Counted from the first letter of the stretch, positions 1 to 5,663 are shown. The stretch: DNA of 5,663 nucleotides from Parvularcula sp964484475 (GCA_964484475.1 CAZAFU010000134.1:1-5663); one strand, 5' to 3'. Made by a program: numbers and translations. The notes: generated from the letters alone by a model not told the origin.

Positions 1-1800
1 CCGCGCTGGTCCCCGGACGGCGAGCGGATCGCATTCCTCTCCTCCCGCGAGGGAGGCAAGCCGGACCTCAAGGTGCACATCGTCGAAAGCGATCGCACCT
101 ATTCCCTCGCCCAGCTCCAGGAAGGGACGAGCGCCCCGGTCTGGTCGCCGGACGGCGAGCGGATCGCCTTTTCCATGCTGGTGCCGCGCCAGGACCAGAA
201 TTTCATCTCCCTTCCGCAGAAACCGGAAGGCGCCGAATGGGCCCCGCAGATCCGGGTCTTCACCGACCTGACCTACAGGGCCGATGGGCGCGGGTATCTT
301 ACACCCGGGGACCGGCAGCTTTTCGTCCTGCCCGTCGATGGCGGCACGCCCTCGCAGGCAAGCGACATGCCGGGGGGCCTGACGGATGTGGCGTGGCTCG
401 ACGACGAAACCCTGCTTGGCGTCGGCAACCCGGACGAGGAACGCGACCTCCAGTCCTCGATCTCGCAGATCTTCCGGGTCTCCCTCGATGGCGGCGAACC
501 CGAAGCGATGACCGGCCGCGACGGCTCGGCTTCCTCGCCGACGGTGGACCGCAAGGGGCAGAGGATCGCCTATCTCTTCACCCCCGACGGTGAGAAGACC
601 TATCAGCAGACCGAGCTTATGGTCATGGACGCGGACGGGGACAATACGCGCAGTCTCACTGGCGAATACGACCGCTCTCCCCAGATGATCGCCTGGCACG
701 GATCGGGCCAGAGCGTTCTCGGCCTTGTCGGTGACCGGGGTCTTCTCAGGCTCGTCGAGTTCCCGATGAGCGGCGAGCCACGGACCCTTGCGGACGATGT
801 CGGCTCGCAAGGGGTGGCGCGACCTTACGCGTCGGGGAGTTTCTCCGCCTCCGGCCGCGGCGACATCGCCTACACGATCGCGACGGACGGCAAGCCTTCC
901 GACGTCGCCTATCTGCGCGGGCGGAAAAAGGAAGTCCTCACGTCCCTCAACGAGGATTTCCTCAGTGAGGTGACCCTCGCCGAGGTCGAGAAGTTCGAGA
1001 TTCCCTCGAGCCTCGGCGACTACGACATCGACGCCTGGGTGGCCTTCCCGCCCGGTTATGAAAAGGACGGCGACGCGCCGCTTCTCCTCGAGATCCATGG
1101 CGGTCCCTACGCGATGTACGGACCGCATTTCTCCGGCGAGGTGCAGCGTTATGCGGCTGAAGGTTATGTAACGGTCTTCACCAACCCGAGGGGCTCGACA
1201 GGCTACGGGGTCGATTTCGCGCAGGAGATCGATCTTGCCTATCCGGGCGAGGACTACGACGACCTCATGAGTGTCGTCGACTACATGATCGACGAAGGCT
1301 ATGTCTCCACCGACCGGCTCTTCGTGACGGGCGGTTCGGGCGGCGGCGTCCTCACTGCCTGGATCGTGGGGAATACGGACCGCTTCGAGGCCGCGGCCTC
1401 GATCAAGCCGGTCATCAACTGGACCTCCGAAGCCCTGTCGGCTGACCTGGCGTCCTACGCCAATTTCGAATGGCTGCGCGAGTTTCCGTGGGAGAACCCC
1501 GATCTCTACTGGGCGCTCTCACCCCTTTCCAAGGTCGGCAACGTGACCACCCCGACCCTGATGATGGCGGGTGAGGAAGACTTCCGGACCCCGGCATGGG
1601 AGGCGGAGCAGTTCTTCACTGCGCTCAAGCTGCAGGGCGTCGATACCATGATGATCCGTGTACCGGGAGCCTCGCACTTCATCGCGGCGCGGCCGAGCCA
1701 CATGATCGCCAAGACCGAAGCCATCATGGCCTGGTTCGACCGCTATGACGAAGAGCCGGGAGCGGACGAAACCGGCCCCGCGGCTAGCGCAGGCGAGTAG
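1..1800 (+). CDS. S9 family serine peptidase (acylaminoacyl-/dipeptidyl-peptidase type), 5'-truncated by window edge
   Basis: The reading frame is open from base 1 to the TAG at 1798-1800, giving 599 visible residues. The start lies outside the window; a GTG at 73 is only an internal valine. Residues 1 to about 320 form the rest of a beta-propeller of TolB/PD40-like blades, with WSPDGERIAF near residues 3 and 48. Such a propeller normally gates substrate access in S9 enzymes. From about residue 323 an alpha/beta-hydrolase domain follows: HGGP at 366-369, NPRGSTGYG at 395-403, the nucleophile elbow GGSGGG with Ser446, the acid in EEDFRTP (Asp527) and the base in GASHF (His559). The triad is therefore complete and the enzyme should hydrolyse short peptides at their N-terminal end. 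An acidic, Ala/Gly/Pro-rich tail ends the protein. S9 enzymes of this type are commonly about 650-700 residues, so roughly 50-100 residues, possibly including a signal peptide, are missing. Its location and exact specificity cannot be read here. It converges on the helicase gene. Confidence 0.93.
   Translation, partial: PRWSPDGERIAFLSSREGGKPDLKVHIVESDRTYSLAQLQEGTSAPVWSPDGERIAFSMLVPRQDQNFISLPQKPEGAEWAPQIRVFTDLTYRADGRGYLTPGDRQLFVLPVDGGTPSQASDMPGGLTDVAWLDDETLLGVGNPDEERDLQSSISQIFRVSLDGGEPEAMTGRDGSASSPTVDRKGQRIAYLFTPDGEKTYQQTELMVMDADGDNTRSLTGEYDRSPQMIAWHGSGQSVLGLVGDRGLLRLVEFPMSGEPRTLADDVGSQGVARPYASGSFSASGRGDIAYTIATDGKPSDVAYLRGRKKEVLTSLNEDFLSEVTLAEVEKFEIPSSLGDYDIDAWVAFPPGYEKDGDAPLLLEIHGGPYAMYGPHFSGEVQRYAAEGYVTVFTNPRGSTGYGVDFAQEIDLAYPGEDYDDLMSVVDYMIDEGYVSTDRLFVTGGSGGGVLTAWIVGNTDRFEAAASIKPVINWTSEALSADLASYANFEWLREFPWENPDLYWALSPLSKVGNVTTPTLMMAGEEDFRTPAWEAEQFFTALKLQGVDTMMIRVPGASHFIAARPSHMIAKTEAIMAWFDRYDEEPGADETGPAASAGE
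7..171 (+). repeat. Two PD40/TolB-like propeller blade repeats, near-identical at DNA level
   Basis: Bases 7-36 and 142-171 both encode the decapeptide WSPDGERIAF and match at 27 of 30 bases. All three differences are at third codon positions. The 135-nt period equals 45 codons, about one beta-propeller blade. These are internal protein repeats of the peptidase, not a mobile repeat. Confidence 0.75.
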
Positions 1801-1815
1801 TCCATCATCAAGCCA

Positions 1816-1840
1816 CTCCGTCGCCCATGAGGCGGCGGAG
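1816..1840 (+). terminator. Stem-loop after the S9 peptidase stop, probable terminator or 3'-end protecting hairpin
   Basis: CTCCGTCGCC (1816-1825) and GGCGGCGGAG (1831-1840) form a 10-bp stem around the loop CATGA. The only non-Watson-Crick pair is U-G in the + strand RNA; the - strand RNA would have a C-A mismatch there, so the hairpin suits the peptidase transcript. It starts 15 nt after the TAG. No U-tract follows (the next bases are GACGCTAAGA), so intrinsic termination would be atypical. It could instead block 3' exonucleases or assist Rho-dependent termination. Confidence 0.5.
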
Positions 1841-1888
1841 GACGCTAAGAGGTAGCAGGCAGGCGTTCCTTGCGGTTCACGATGATGC

Positions 1889-1906
1889 GTCCGTGCAGAT
1901 ACGGAC
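1889..1906. other. Short perfect inverted repeat in the convergent gap
   Basis: GTCCGT (1889-1894) and ACGGAC (1901-1906) are perfect reverse complements around a 6-nt loop GCAGAT. The arms do not extend and no T-tract adjoins either side. It lies midway between the two stronger hairpins of the 1801-2027 gap. Its function is unknown and a 6-bp stem may be chance in GC-rich DNA. Confidence 0.3.
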
Positions 1907-1985
1907 TGGCGGCCCCGAAAAAGGAAGTGACGCGATCGACAGGATCCACTCCTTCGACATCGTGGCACTGGCCTGAGGAGAAGGG

Positions 1986-2009
1986 GCCGGACGGCGAGCA
2001 CCGCCCGGC
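1986..2009 (-). terminator. Stem-loop after the helicase stop, probable terminator
   Basis: Read on the - strand, GCCGGGCGG (from 2009 down) pairs with CCGTCCGGC (ending at 1986). This gives a continuous 9-bp stem with one G-U pair and a 6-nt loop TGCTCG. In + strand RNA the wobble becomes an A-C mismatch, so the hairpin favours the helicase transcript. It begins 18 nt beyond the helicase TGA. A pyrimidine run with only a few Us (CCCTTCTCCTC) follows, not a classic U-tract, so termination strength is uncertain. Confidence 0.5.
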
Positions 2010-2027
2010 AGAGGCTTCCCTCTTTTC

Positions 2028-3899
2028 TCAGTCCGGCTTGCCGGTCTTGCGGGCCTTGAACGGCTTCTTTCCGGGCTTTGCGCCCTTCGGCCCGTCGAAC
2101 TTGCGCTTGGGCCCGCGAGGGGCTTCCCCTGAGCGGGGCTTGCGCTTGAACTTGGCGGGGGGGCGACCTTCATCGCCGGGTCCGGTATCCTTCTCGGTAC
2201 GGGGTCTTGCATCGCGCGGCTTCTGTCCGGCCCCGTCCTTCTTTCCGAAAGGTTTGCGCGGGCCATCCTTGAAGCCGTTGCGGCGCGGCTCTGCCGGTGG
2301 CGGGCCATCGGCCCGCTGGAGCGAGATCCCGTCTTCGAGCGTATCGCCGTTTTCCATCCGCGTGAGGAACTCCGAAGCGCCTTCGGCGTCGAGCTGAACA
2401 TAAGTCACCTCGTCGCGCACCCGGATCGCGCCGATCGCTTCCTTCTTGAGGCCCCCCTGCTTGCACAGCATGGGCAGAAGCCAGCGGGGCTCGGCGCGGT
2501 TCGCCTTGCCCACCGAAAGGGTGACCCAGACCGCATCCTCGATCTCGTCGCGACGGGGCCTCTGGCGCGGGGTATCGATATTGCCGACCTCCGCGATCTC
2601 TTCGGGGGCGGAGCGGCCACGGCGGTAGAGCCGCACAAGCGCTTCGGCGATGGCTTCGTGACTGTGCCTTGCGGCCAGGGTCCTCGCCAGTTCACCGATC
2701 TCCCCGCCTTCGGTAAGGACCGGATCGGAGAGGAGCCGCTCGTCGTTCCTGGCGTCGACATCTTCCGCGCTCGGGGGGCTCGTCCATTCCGCCTTCACCT
2801 TTGCGCTTTCGAGAAGGCCCTCGATCCTGCGTGTGGCCCGGGGCGGGACGATCAGGACACTTGTTCCCTTGCGGCCCGCGCGCCCGGTGCGCCCGGAGCG
2901 GTGGAGCAGGCCTTCGCGGTTCTTCGGCAGGTCGGCATGAATGACCAGTTCGAGGCCGGGCAGGTCGATGCCGCGGGCAGCCACGTCGGTGGCGACGCAG
3001 ACCCTGGCGCGGCCGTCGCGCATGGCCTGCAGGGCGTTGGTCCGCTCAGCCTGGCTCAGCTCCCCCGAGATCGCCACCACCGCGAAACCGCGATTGGCAA
3101 GCCGGCTCGTCAGGCGTGAAACCGCCGCGCGGGTGGAGCAGAAGACGATGGCATTCTCCGCCTCGTAGAGGAGCAGGGTGTTGATGATCGCCTTCTCGGC
3201 ATCGTGCTGCGCGGTGACAAGCGCGCGATAGGCGATGTCGTCATGCTGGCGCGTCGGGCCGCCGGCGGTGATCCTCAGGGCGTCCTTCTGGTAGCGGGCC
3301 GCGAGCTTGGAGATGCCGCCCGCCACGGTGGCGGAGAACATCAGCGTGCGGCGTCCGTCCGGGCACGCATCGAGAATGGTTTCGAGTTCCTCGCGGAAGC
3401 CGAGGTTCAGCATCTCGTCCGCTTCGTCGAGGACGACGGCGCGAAGGTCGGTCAGGTCGAGGGAGCCCCGGCCGATGTGATCGACCAGGCGCCCCGGCGT
3501 GCCGACGACGATATGGGCGCCGCGGGCGAGGGCACCGCGCTCCTGACGCATGTCCATGCCGCCCACGCAGGTGGCGATCGAGGCTCCGGCCTCGCGGTAG
3601 AGCCATGAAAGCTCCCGCGCGACCTGCATGGCGAGTTCCCGCGTGGGGGCGACGATGAGGGCGAGGGGCGCTTCGGCCCGGGGCAGGCAATCCTCGCCGC
3701 CCAGGAGCTCGGGCCCGATGGCGAGGCCGAAAGCCACCGTCTTGCCCGAACCGGTCCTGGCGGAGACGAGCAGATCGCGGCCTTCCAGCTCCGGCGCGAG
3801 CATCGCGTCCTGCACCTCGGTCAGTGTGTCGTAATTCTTCGCCGCAAGCGCATGGGAAAGAACGGGCGGCAGGCCCGGGGCGGAGGCGGTGGTGGTCAT
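2028..3899 (-). CDS. DEAD-box ATP-dependent RNA helicase, DeaD/CsdA-like, with DbpA-type RNA-binding domain
   Basis: This 623-residue protein should unwind or remodel RNA duplexes using ATP in the cytoplasm. DeaD/CsdA relatives act in ribosome assembly, mRNA decay and cold adaptation. Motifs in order: degenerate Q motif at 22-30 (Gln30), motif I ARTGSGKT 47-54, Ia PTREL 85-89, GG 113-114, Ib TPGR 134-137, II DEAD 158-161, III SAT 189-191, IV IVFCSTR 251-257, V ATDVAARGID 303-312 and VI HRSGRTGRAGR 333-343. Residues about 360-440 resemble the DeaD helical dimerisation region. Residues about 455-529 look like the DbpA/CsdA RRM-like domain. Residues 531-623 are a disordered basic tail with 30 Lys/Arg and 18 Pro. 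The ATG at 3899 is chosen because it has a GGA-type ribosome binding site and precedes the Q motif directly. The TTG at 4010 would add 37 Arg/Ala-rich residues without one. The gene is divergent from hppA. Assignment to deaD itself rather than another DEAD-box paralogue is not certain. Confidence 0.95.
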   Translation of the reverse strand: MTTTASAPGLPPVLSHALAAKNYDTLTEVQDAMLAPELEGRDLLVSARTGSGKTVAFGLAIGPELLGGEDCLPRAEAPLALIVAPTRELAMQVARELSWLYREAGASIATCVGGMDMRQERGALARGAHIVVGTPGRLVDHIGRGSLDLTDLRAVVLDEADEMLNLGFREELETILDACPDGRRTLMFSATVAGGISKLAARYQKDALRITAGGPTRQHDDIAYRALVTAQHDAEKAIINTLLLYEAENAIVFCSTRAAVSRLTSRLANRGFAVVAISGELSQAERTNALQAMRDGRARVCVATDVAARGIDLPGLELVIHADLPKNREGLLHRSGRTGRAGRKGTSVLIVPPRATRRIEGLLESAKVKAEWTSPPSAEDVDARNDERLLSDPVLTEGGEIGELARTLAARHSHEAIAEALVRLYRRGRSAPEEIAEVGNIDTPRQRPRRDEIEDAVWVTLSVGKANRAEPRWLLPMLCKQGGLKKEAIGAIRVRDEVTYVQLDAEGASEFLTRMENGDTLEDGISLQRADGPPPAEPRRNGFKDGPRKPFGKKDGAGQKPRDARPRTEKDTGPGDEGRPPAKFKRKPRSGEAPRGPKRKFDGPKGAKPGKKPFKARKTGKPD

Positions 3900-3907
3900 C
3901 AAGGGTG

Positions 3908-3911
3908 TTCC
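3908..3911 (-). promoter_or_regulatory. Ribosome binding site deciding the helicase start
   Basis: On the - strand GGAA lies 8 nt upstream of the ATG at 3899. It is weak, but the spacing is normal. No comparable purine motif lies in front of the alternative in-frame TTG at 4010, so it supports the shorter 623-residue protein. Confidence 0.5.
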
Positions 3912-3997
3912 AAAAGCGAGAGCCCCGAAGCGCCTCGCAAGGGCCGGGGCCGGTGCCGCGCGAAAGGGGCGGCGGTCAATCCGAAGCCGGCCCCATA

Positions 3998-4016
3998 CAG
4001 GACTTCTCAAGTCTTG
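3998..4016 (+). other. Inverted repeat in the divergent gap (CAGGACTT / AAGTCTTG)
   Basis: GACTT (4001-4005) and AAGTC (4009-4013) are perfect arms around CTC. In + strand RNA the stem extends to 8 bp (3998-4005 with 4009-4016) including one G-U pair. It lies about 100 nt upstream of the helicase ATG and 155 nt upstream of hppA. It could be a small operator or a leader hairpin. Nothing in the sequence identifies a binding protein. Confidence 0.35.
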
Positions 4017-4029
4017 GCGAGACCTTCGC

Positions 4030-4055
4030 GCATGACAGCTCTTAGAGGCATGTCA
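4030..4055. repeat. Paired GCATGACA / GCATGTCA motifs, direct near-repeat and inverted repeat
   Basis: GCATGACA (4030-4037) and GCATGTCA (4048-4055) agree at 7 of 8 positions with an 18-bp period. Because of the one difference, TGACA and TGTCA are also exact reverse complements, and the spacer contains the small palindrome CTCTTAGAG. The pair overlaps the tentative helicase promoter, as an operator would. It is unassigned. Confidence 0.35.
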
Positions 4056-4124
4056 GGTCTCTCAACCCTGTTGCCCGCCTGCGTTGATTTCGGACGCGAC
4101 CTCTGTAGAGCTTTGGCATAAAAG

Positions 4125-4146
4125 CGGGCCGATTCTTTCGGGCCGA
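4125..4146 (+). repeat. CGGGCCGA direct repeat with imperfect hairpin in the hppA leader
   Basis: CGGGCCGA occurs at 4125-4132 and again at 4139-4146, a 14-bp period. The same bases can fold as CGG-G-CCGA (4125-4132) against TCGG-G-CCG (4138-4145) around TTCTT: a 4-bp stem, one mismatch, then 3 bp. It ends 13 nt before the hppA ribosome binding site, so a leader role is possible but unproven. Confidence 0.4.
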
Positions 4147-4157
4147 CAAACCATAGT

Positions 4158-4165
4158 GAGGGGAG
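4158..4165 (+). promoter_or_regulatory. Strong ribosome binding site of hppA
   Basis: GAGGGGAG ends 5 nt before the ATG at 4171. It closely matches the anti-Shine-Dalgarno target and fixes the hppA start. This start also puts the first hydrophobic helix at residues 2-22, as expected for the family. Confidence 0.85.
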
Positions 4166-4170
4166 TTCCC

Positions 4171-5663
4171 ATGGGCTTTTCGCTGATACTCGTCATCCTG
4201 GCGGGTCTCGCAGCCGTTGCGTACGGTGTCGTCACAACGAGGTCGGTGCTCGCCGCCCCCGCCGGAAACGAGCGGATGCGCGAGATCGCCGGTGCGATCC
4301 AGGAAGGGGCGTCCGCCTACCTGACGCGGCAATACACGACCATCACCATCGTCGGCGTGGTCGTCGCGATCCTGCTCTTCTTCGCCTTCGGCTGGATCGG
4401 TGCATTCGGCTTCGTCATCGGGGCGGTCCTGTCGGGTGCTGCAGGCTTCATCGGGATGCTGATCTCGGTCAGGGCCAATGTGCGCACCACGGAAGCCTCC
4501 CGGCATGGCTTGCAGCAGGGCCTCGACATCGCCTTCAAGGCGGGCGCCGTCACCGGGATGCTGGTGGCCGGTCTCGCGTTGCTCGGGCTCGCGGTCTATT
4601 TCTTCCTGCTCACGGGCCCCGCAGGGCTCGAGGAGGGGAGCCGCGAAGTCATCAACGGCCTCATCTCCCTCTCTCTGGGCGCTTCCCTGATTTCGGTCTT
4701 CGCGCGCCTCGGCGGCGGCATCTTCACGAAAGGCGCTGATGTGGGCGGCGACCTCGTGGGCAAGGTCGAAGCCGGGATTCCCGAGGACGATCCGCGCAAC
4801 GCCGCGACCATCGCCGACAATGTGGGCGACAATGTCGGCGACTGCGCGGGCATGGCGGCGGACCTTTTCGAGACCTATGTGGTCACCATCGCGGCCACCA
4901 TGGTGCTCGCGTCGATCCTCTTCGCCGACTCGGTGATGCCGGAGGCGGCGACCCTCTCGGCGGTGCAGCAGTTCATGCTCTACCCGCTGGCGATCGGCGG
5001 CTCGTGCATCCTGACCTCGATCCTCGGCACCTTCTTCGTCAAGCTCGGCAAGGGTTCGACCAATGTGATGGGCGCCCTCTACAAGGGCCTGATCGCCACC
5101 GGCCTCTCCTCGGTCCTGGCTTTGGCGATCGTGACCGCCATCGTGACCGATTTCGCCACCGAATACACCGTACCCGGCGCTGGGGGCATCGGCTTCCGGA
5201 CCTTCACGGGCACCGATCTGTTCTTCTGCGGCGTTCTTGGTCTCCTGGTGACAGGCGCCATCGTCTGGATCACCGAGTACTACACCGGCACGGCCTACCG
5301 CCCGGTGAGATCGGTGGCCAAGGCCTCGGAGTCCGGGCACGGCACCAACGTGATCCAGGGGCTCGCGATCTCCATGGAAGCCACGGCGATCCCCGCGATC
5401 ATCATCATGGTGGGCATCATCGGCTCCTATAACCTGGCCGGCCTCTATGGCATCGGTATCGCCGTGACGACGATGCTTGCGCTCGCCGGCATGGTGGTCG
5501 CCCTCGATGCCTTCGGTCCCGTGACGGACAACGCAGGCGGCATCGCGGAGATGGCCGAACTCGAGGGCGCGGTGCGCGACACCACCGACGCCCTGGACGC
5601 GGTCGGCAACACCACCAAGGCCGTCACCAAAGGCTACGCCATCGGCTCGGCGGGCCTCGGTGC
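4171..5663 (+). CDS. hppA: Membrane-bound proton-translocating inorganic pyrophosphatase, K+-independent type; 3' end beyond window
   Basis: The frame runs open from ATG 4171 to the window edge: 497 full codons and two bases of the next. HppA hydrolyses cytoplasmic pyrophosphate to phosphate and pumps H+ across the inner membrane, recovering energy from biosynthetic PPi. Signature regions seen: DVGGDLVGKVE at 190-200 (Asp190, Asp194, Lys198, Glu200), PEDDPRN 204-210, DNVGDNVGDCAGMAADLFETY at 216-236, GHGTNVI 389-395, TDNAGG 452-457 with Glu460, and GNTTKAVTKG at 479-488. Hydrophobic segments lie near 2-22, 50-73, 76-98, 119-140, 152-170, 237-253, 272-290, 309-330, 351-367, 400-420 and 426-447, consistent with the first part of a roughly 16-helix protein. 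Lys483 and Thr486 are the residues typical of K+-independent enzymes, which pump H+. The family is usually about 660-720 residues, so around 200 are missing on the right. One oddity is Gly193, where the motif is usually Ala. Confidence 0.97.
   Translation, partial: MGFSLILVILAGLAAVAYGVVTTRSVLAAPAGNERMREIAGAIQEGASAYLTRQYTTITIVGVVVAILLFFAFGWIGAFGFVIGAVLSGAAGFIGMLISVRANVRTTEASRHGLQQGLDIAFKAGAVTGMLVAGLALLGLAVYFFLLTGPAGLEEGSREVINGLISLSLGASLISVFARLGGGIFTKGADVGGDLVGKVEAGIPEDDPRNAATIADNVGDNVGDCAGMAADLFETYVVTIAATMVLASILFADSVMPEAATLSAVQQFMLYPLAIGGSCILTSILGTFFVKLGKGSTNVMGALYKGLIATGLSSVLALAIVTAIVTDFATEYTVPGAGGIGFRTFTGTDLFFCGVLGLLVTGAIVWITEYYTGTAYRPVRSVAKASESGHGTNVIQGLAISMEATAIPAIIIMVGIIGSYNLAGLYGIGIAVTTMLALAGMVVALDAFGPVTDNAGGIAEMAELEGAVRDTTDALDAVGNTTKAVTKGYAIGSAGLG

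Larger units (their letters stand above)
3900..4170. promoter_or_regulatory. Divergent promoter and leader region between the helicase gene and hppA
   Basis: This 271-nt gap contains both transcription starts, because the flanking genes point away from each other. No strong sigma-70 pair stands out. For the helicase (- strand) the best candidate is TTGAGA (4065-4060) with TAAGAG (4044-4039), at a short 15-nt spacing and a poor -10. For hppA, an AT-rich GCATAAAA at 4116-4123 could be a -10 element, but no -35 sits 16-18 nt upstream. TTGATT at 4084-4089 is 27 nt away. Several short inverted and direct repeats (entered separately) may be operator or leader structures. If the helicase starts near the candidate promoter, its mRNA would have a leader over 100 nt long, as is known for cold-inducible RNA helicases. 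That part is inference. Confidence 0.5.

Noticed and set aside
1519..2001. 160-codon - strand frame overlapping the peptidase 3' end
   Set aside because: Mostly antisense to the peptidase, rich in Arg/His/Ser/Gly, with no motif and no ribosome binding site.
2658..3608. + strand open frames opposite the helicase core (2658-3119, 3204-3608)
   Set aside because: They mirror the conserved helicase motifs on the other strand and show no domain of their own.
3900..4010. 37-residue N-terminal extension of the helicase from TTG 4010
   Set aside because: It has no ribosome binding site, an Arg/Ala/Pro-rich translation and no domain, and the ATG at 3899 fits the family start and has a usable site.
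4115..4129. Possible sigma-54 promoter (TGGCAT...GC) before hppA
   Set aside because: The GG and GC elements do not have the required 10-bp separation; the nearest GC pairs are at 7 and 11 bp.
4042..5340. Long - strand open frame (432 codons) opposite hppA
   Set aside because: It is the antisense of a clearly real membrane protein gene. Its translation is a low-complexity mix of His, Arg, Asp, Glu, Gly and Ala with no recognisable domain, as expected when GC-rich codons are read backwards.
5004..5432. + strand frame rich in His/Arg/Asp inside hppA
   Set aside because: It is an out-of-frame reading of hppA; the correct frame shows conserved pyrophosphatase motifs throughout.
1..5663. Search for defence, toxin-antitoxin, phage, IS, CRISPR or tRNA features
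   Set aside because: No terminal inverted repeats with a transposase, no spaced repeat array, no cloverleaf and no such protein domains were seen; all three large genes are standard families.

Overview
The window is GC-rich DNA carrying three large housekeeping-type genes packed with short intergenic gaps. Strong GC bias at third codon positions, a potassium-independent-type proton pyrophosphatase, a DeaD/CsdA-like RNA helicase and an S9 peptidase together suggest an alphaproteobacterium. The genus cannot be fixed from the sequence alone. I see no mobile element, CRISPR array, tRNA, rRNA or defence cassette.

Layout: (1) bases 1-1800, + strand, hold the 3' part of an S9-family serine peptidase (beta-propeller remnant plus alpha/beta-hydrolase domain); its start lies left of the window. 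(2) Bases 1801-2027 are a convergent gap with two stem-loops. Each is 15-18 nt past one of the two stop codons, and each forms a fully paired stem (with one G-U pair) only in the RNA of the gene it follows. (3) Bases 2028-3899, - strand, encode a 623-residue DEAD-box RNA helicase with a DbpA-type RNA-binding domain and a long basic tail. (4) Bases 3900-4170 are a divergent promoter/leader region with several short inverted and direct repeats. (5) Bases 4171-5663, + strand, hold the first 497 codons of hppA, the membrane H+-translocating pyrophosphatase; it runs off the right edge with about 200 residues missing.

The three genes are not an operon. The peptidase and helicase converge, and the helicase and hppA diverge. 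No functional link is shown beyond the shared helicase/hppA upstream region, which could allow coordinated control. The most specific functional reading is that hppA carries the Lys/Thr signature of K+-independent proton pumps. The least explained sequence is the convergent gap, which contains a protein-like frame in phase with the helicase stop codon, and the repeat-rich divergent gap. I found no convincing new biological system here.
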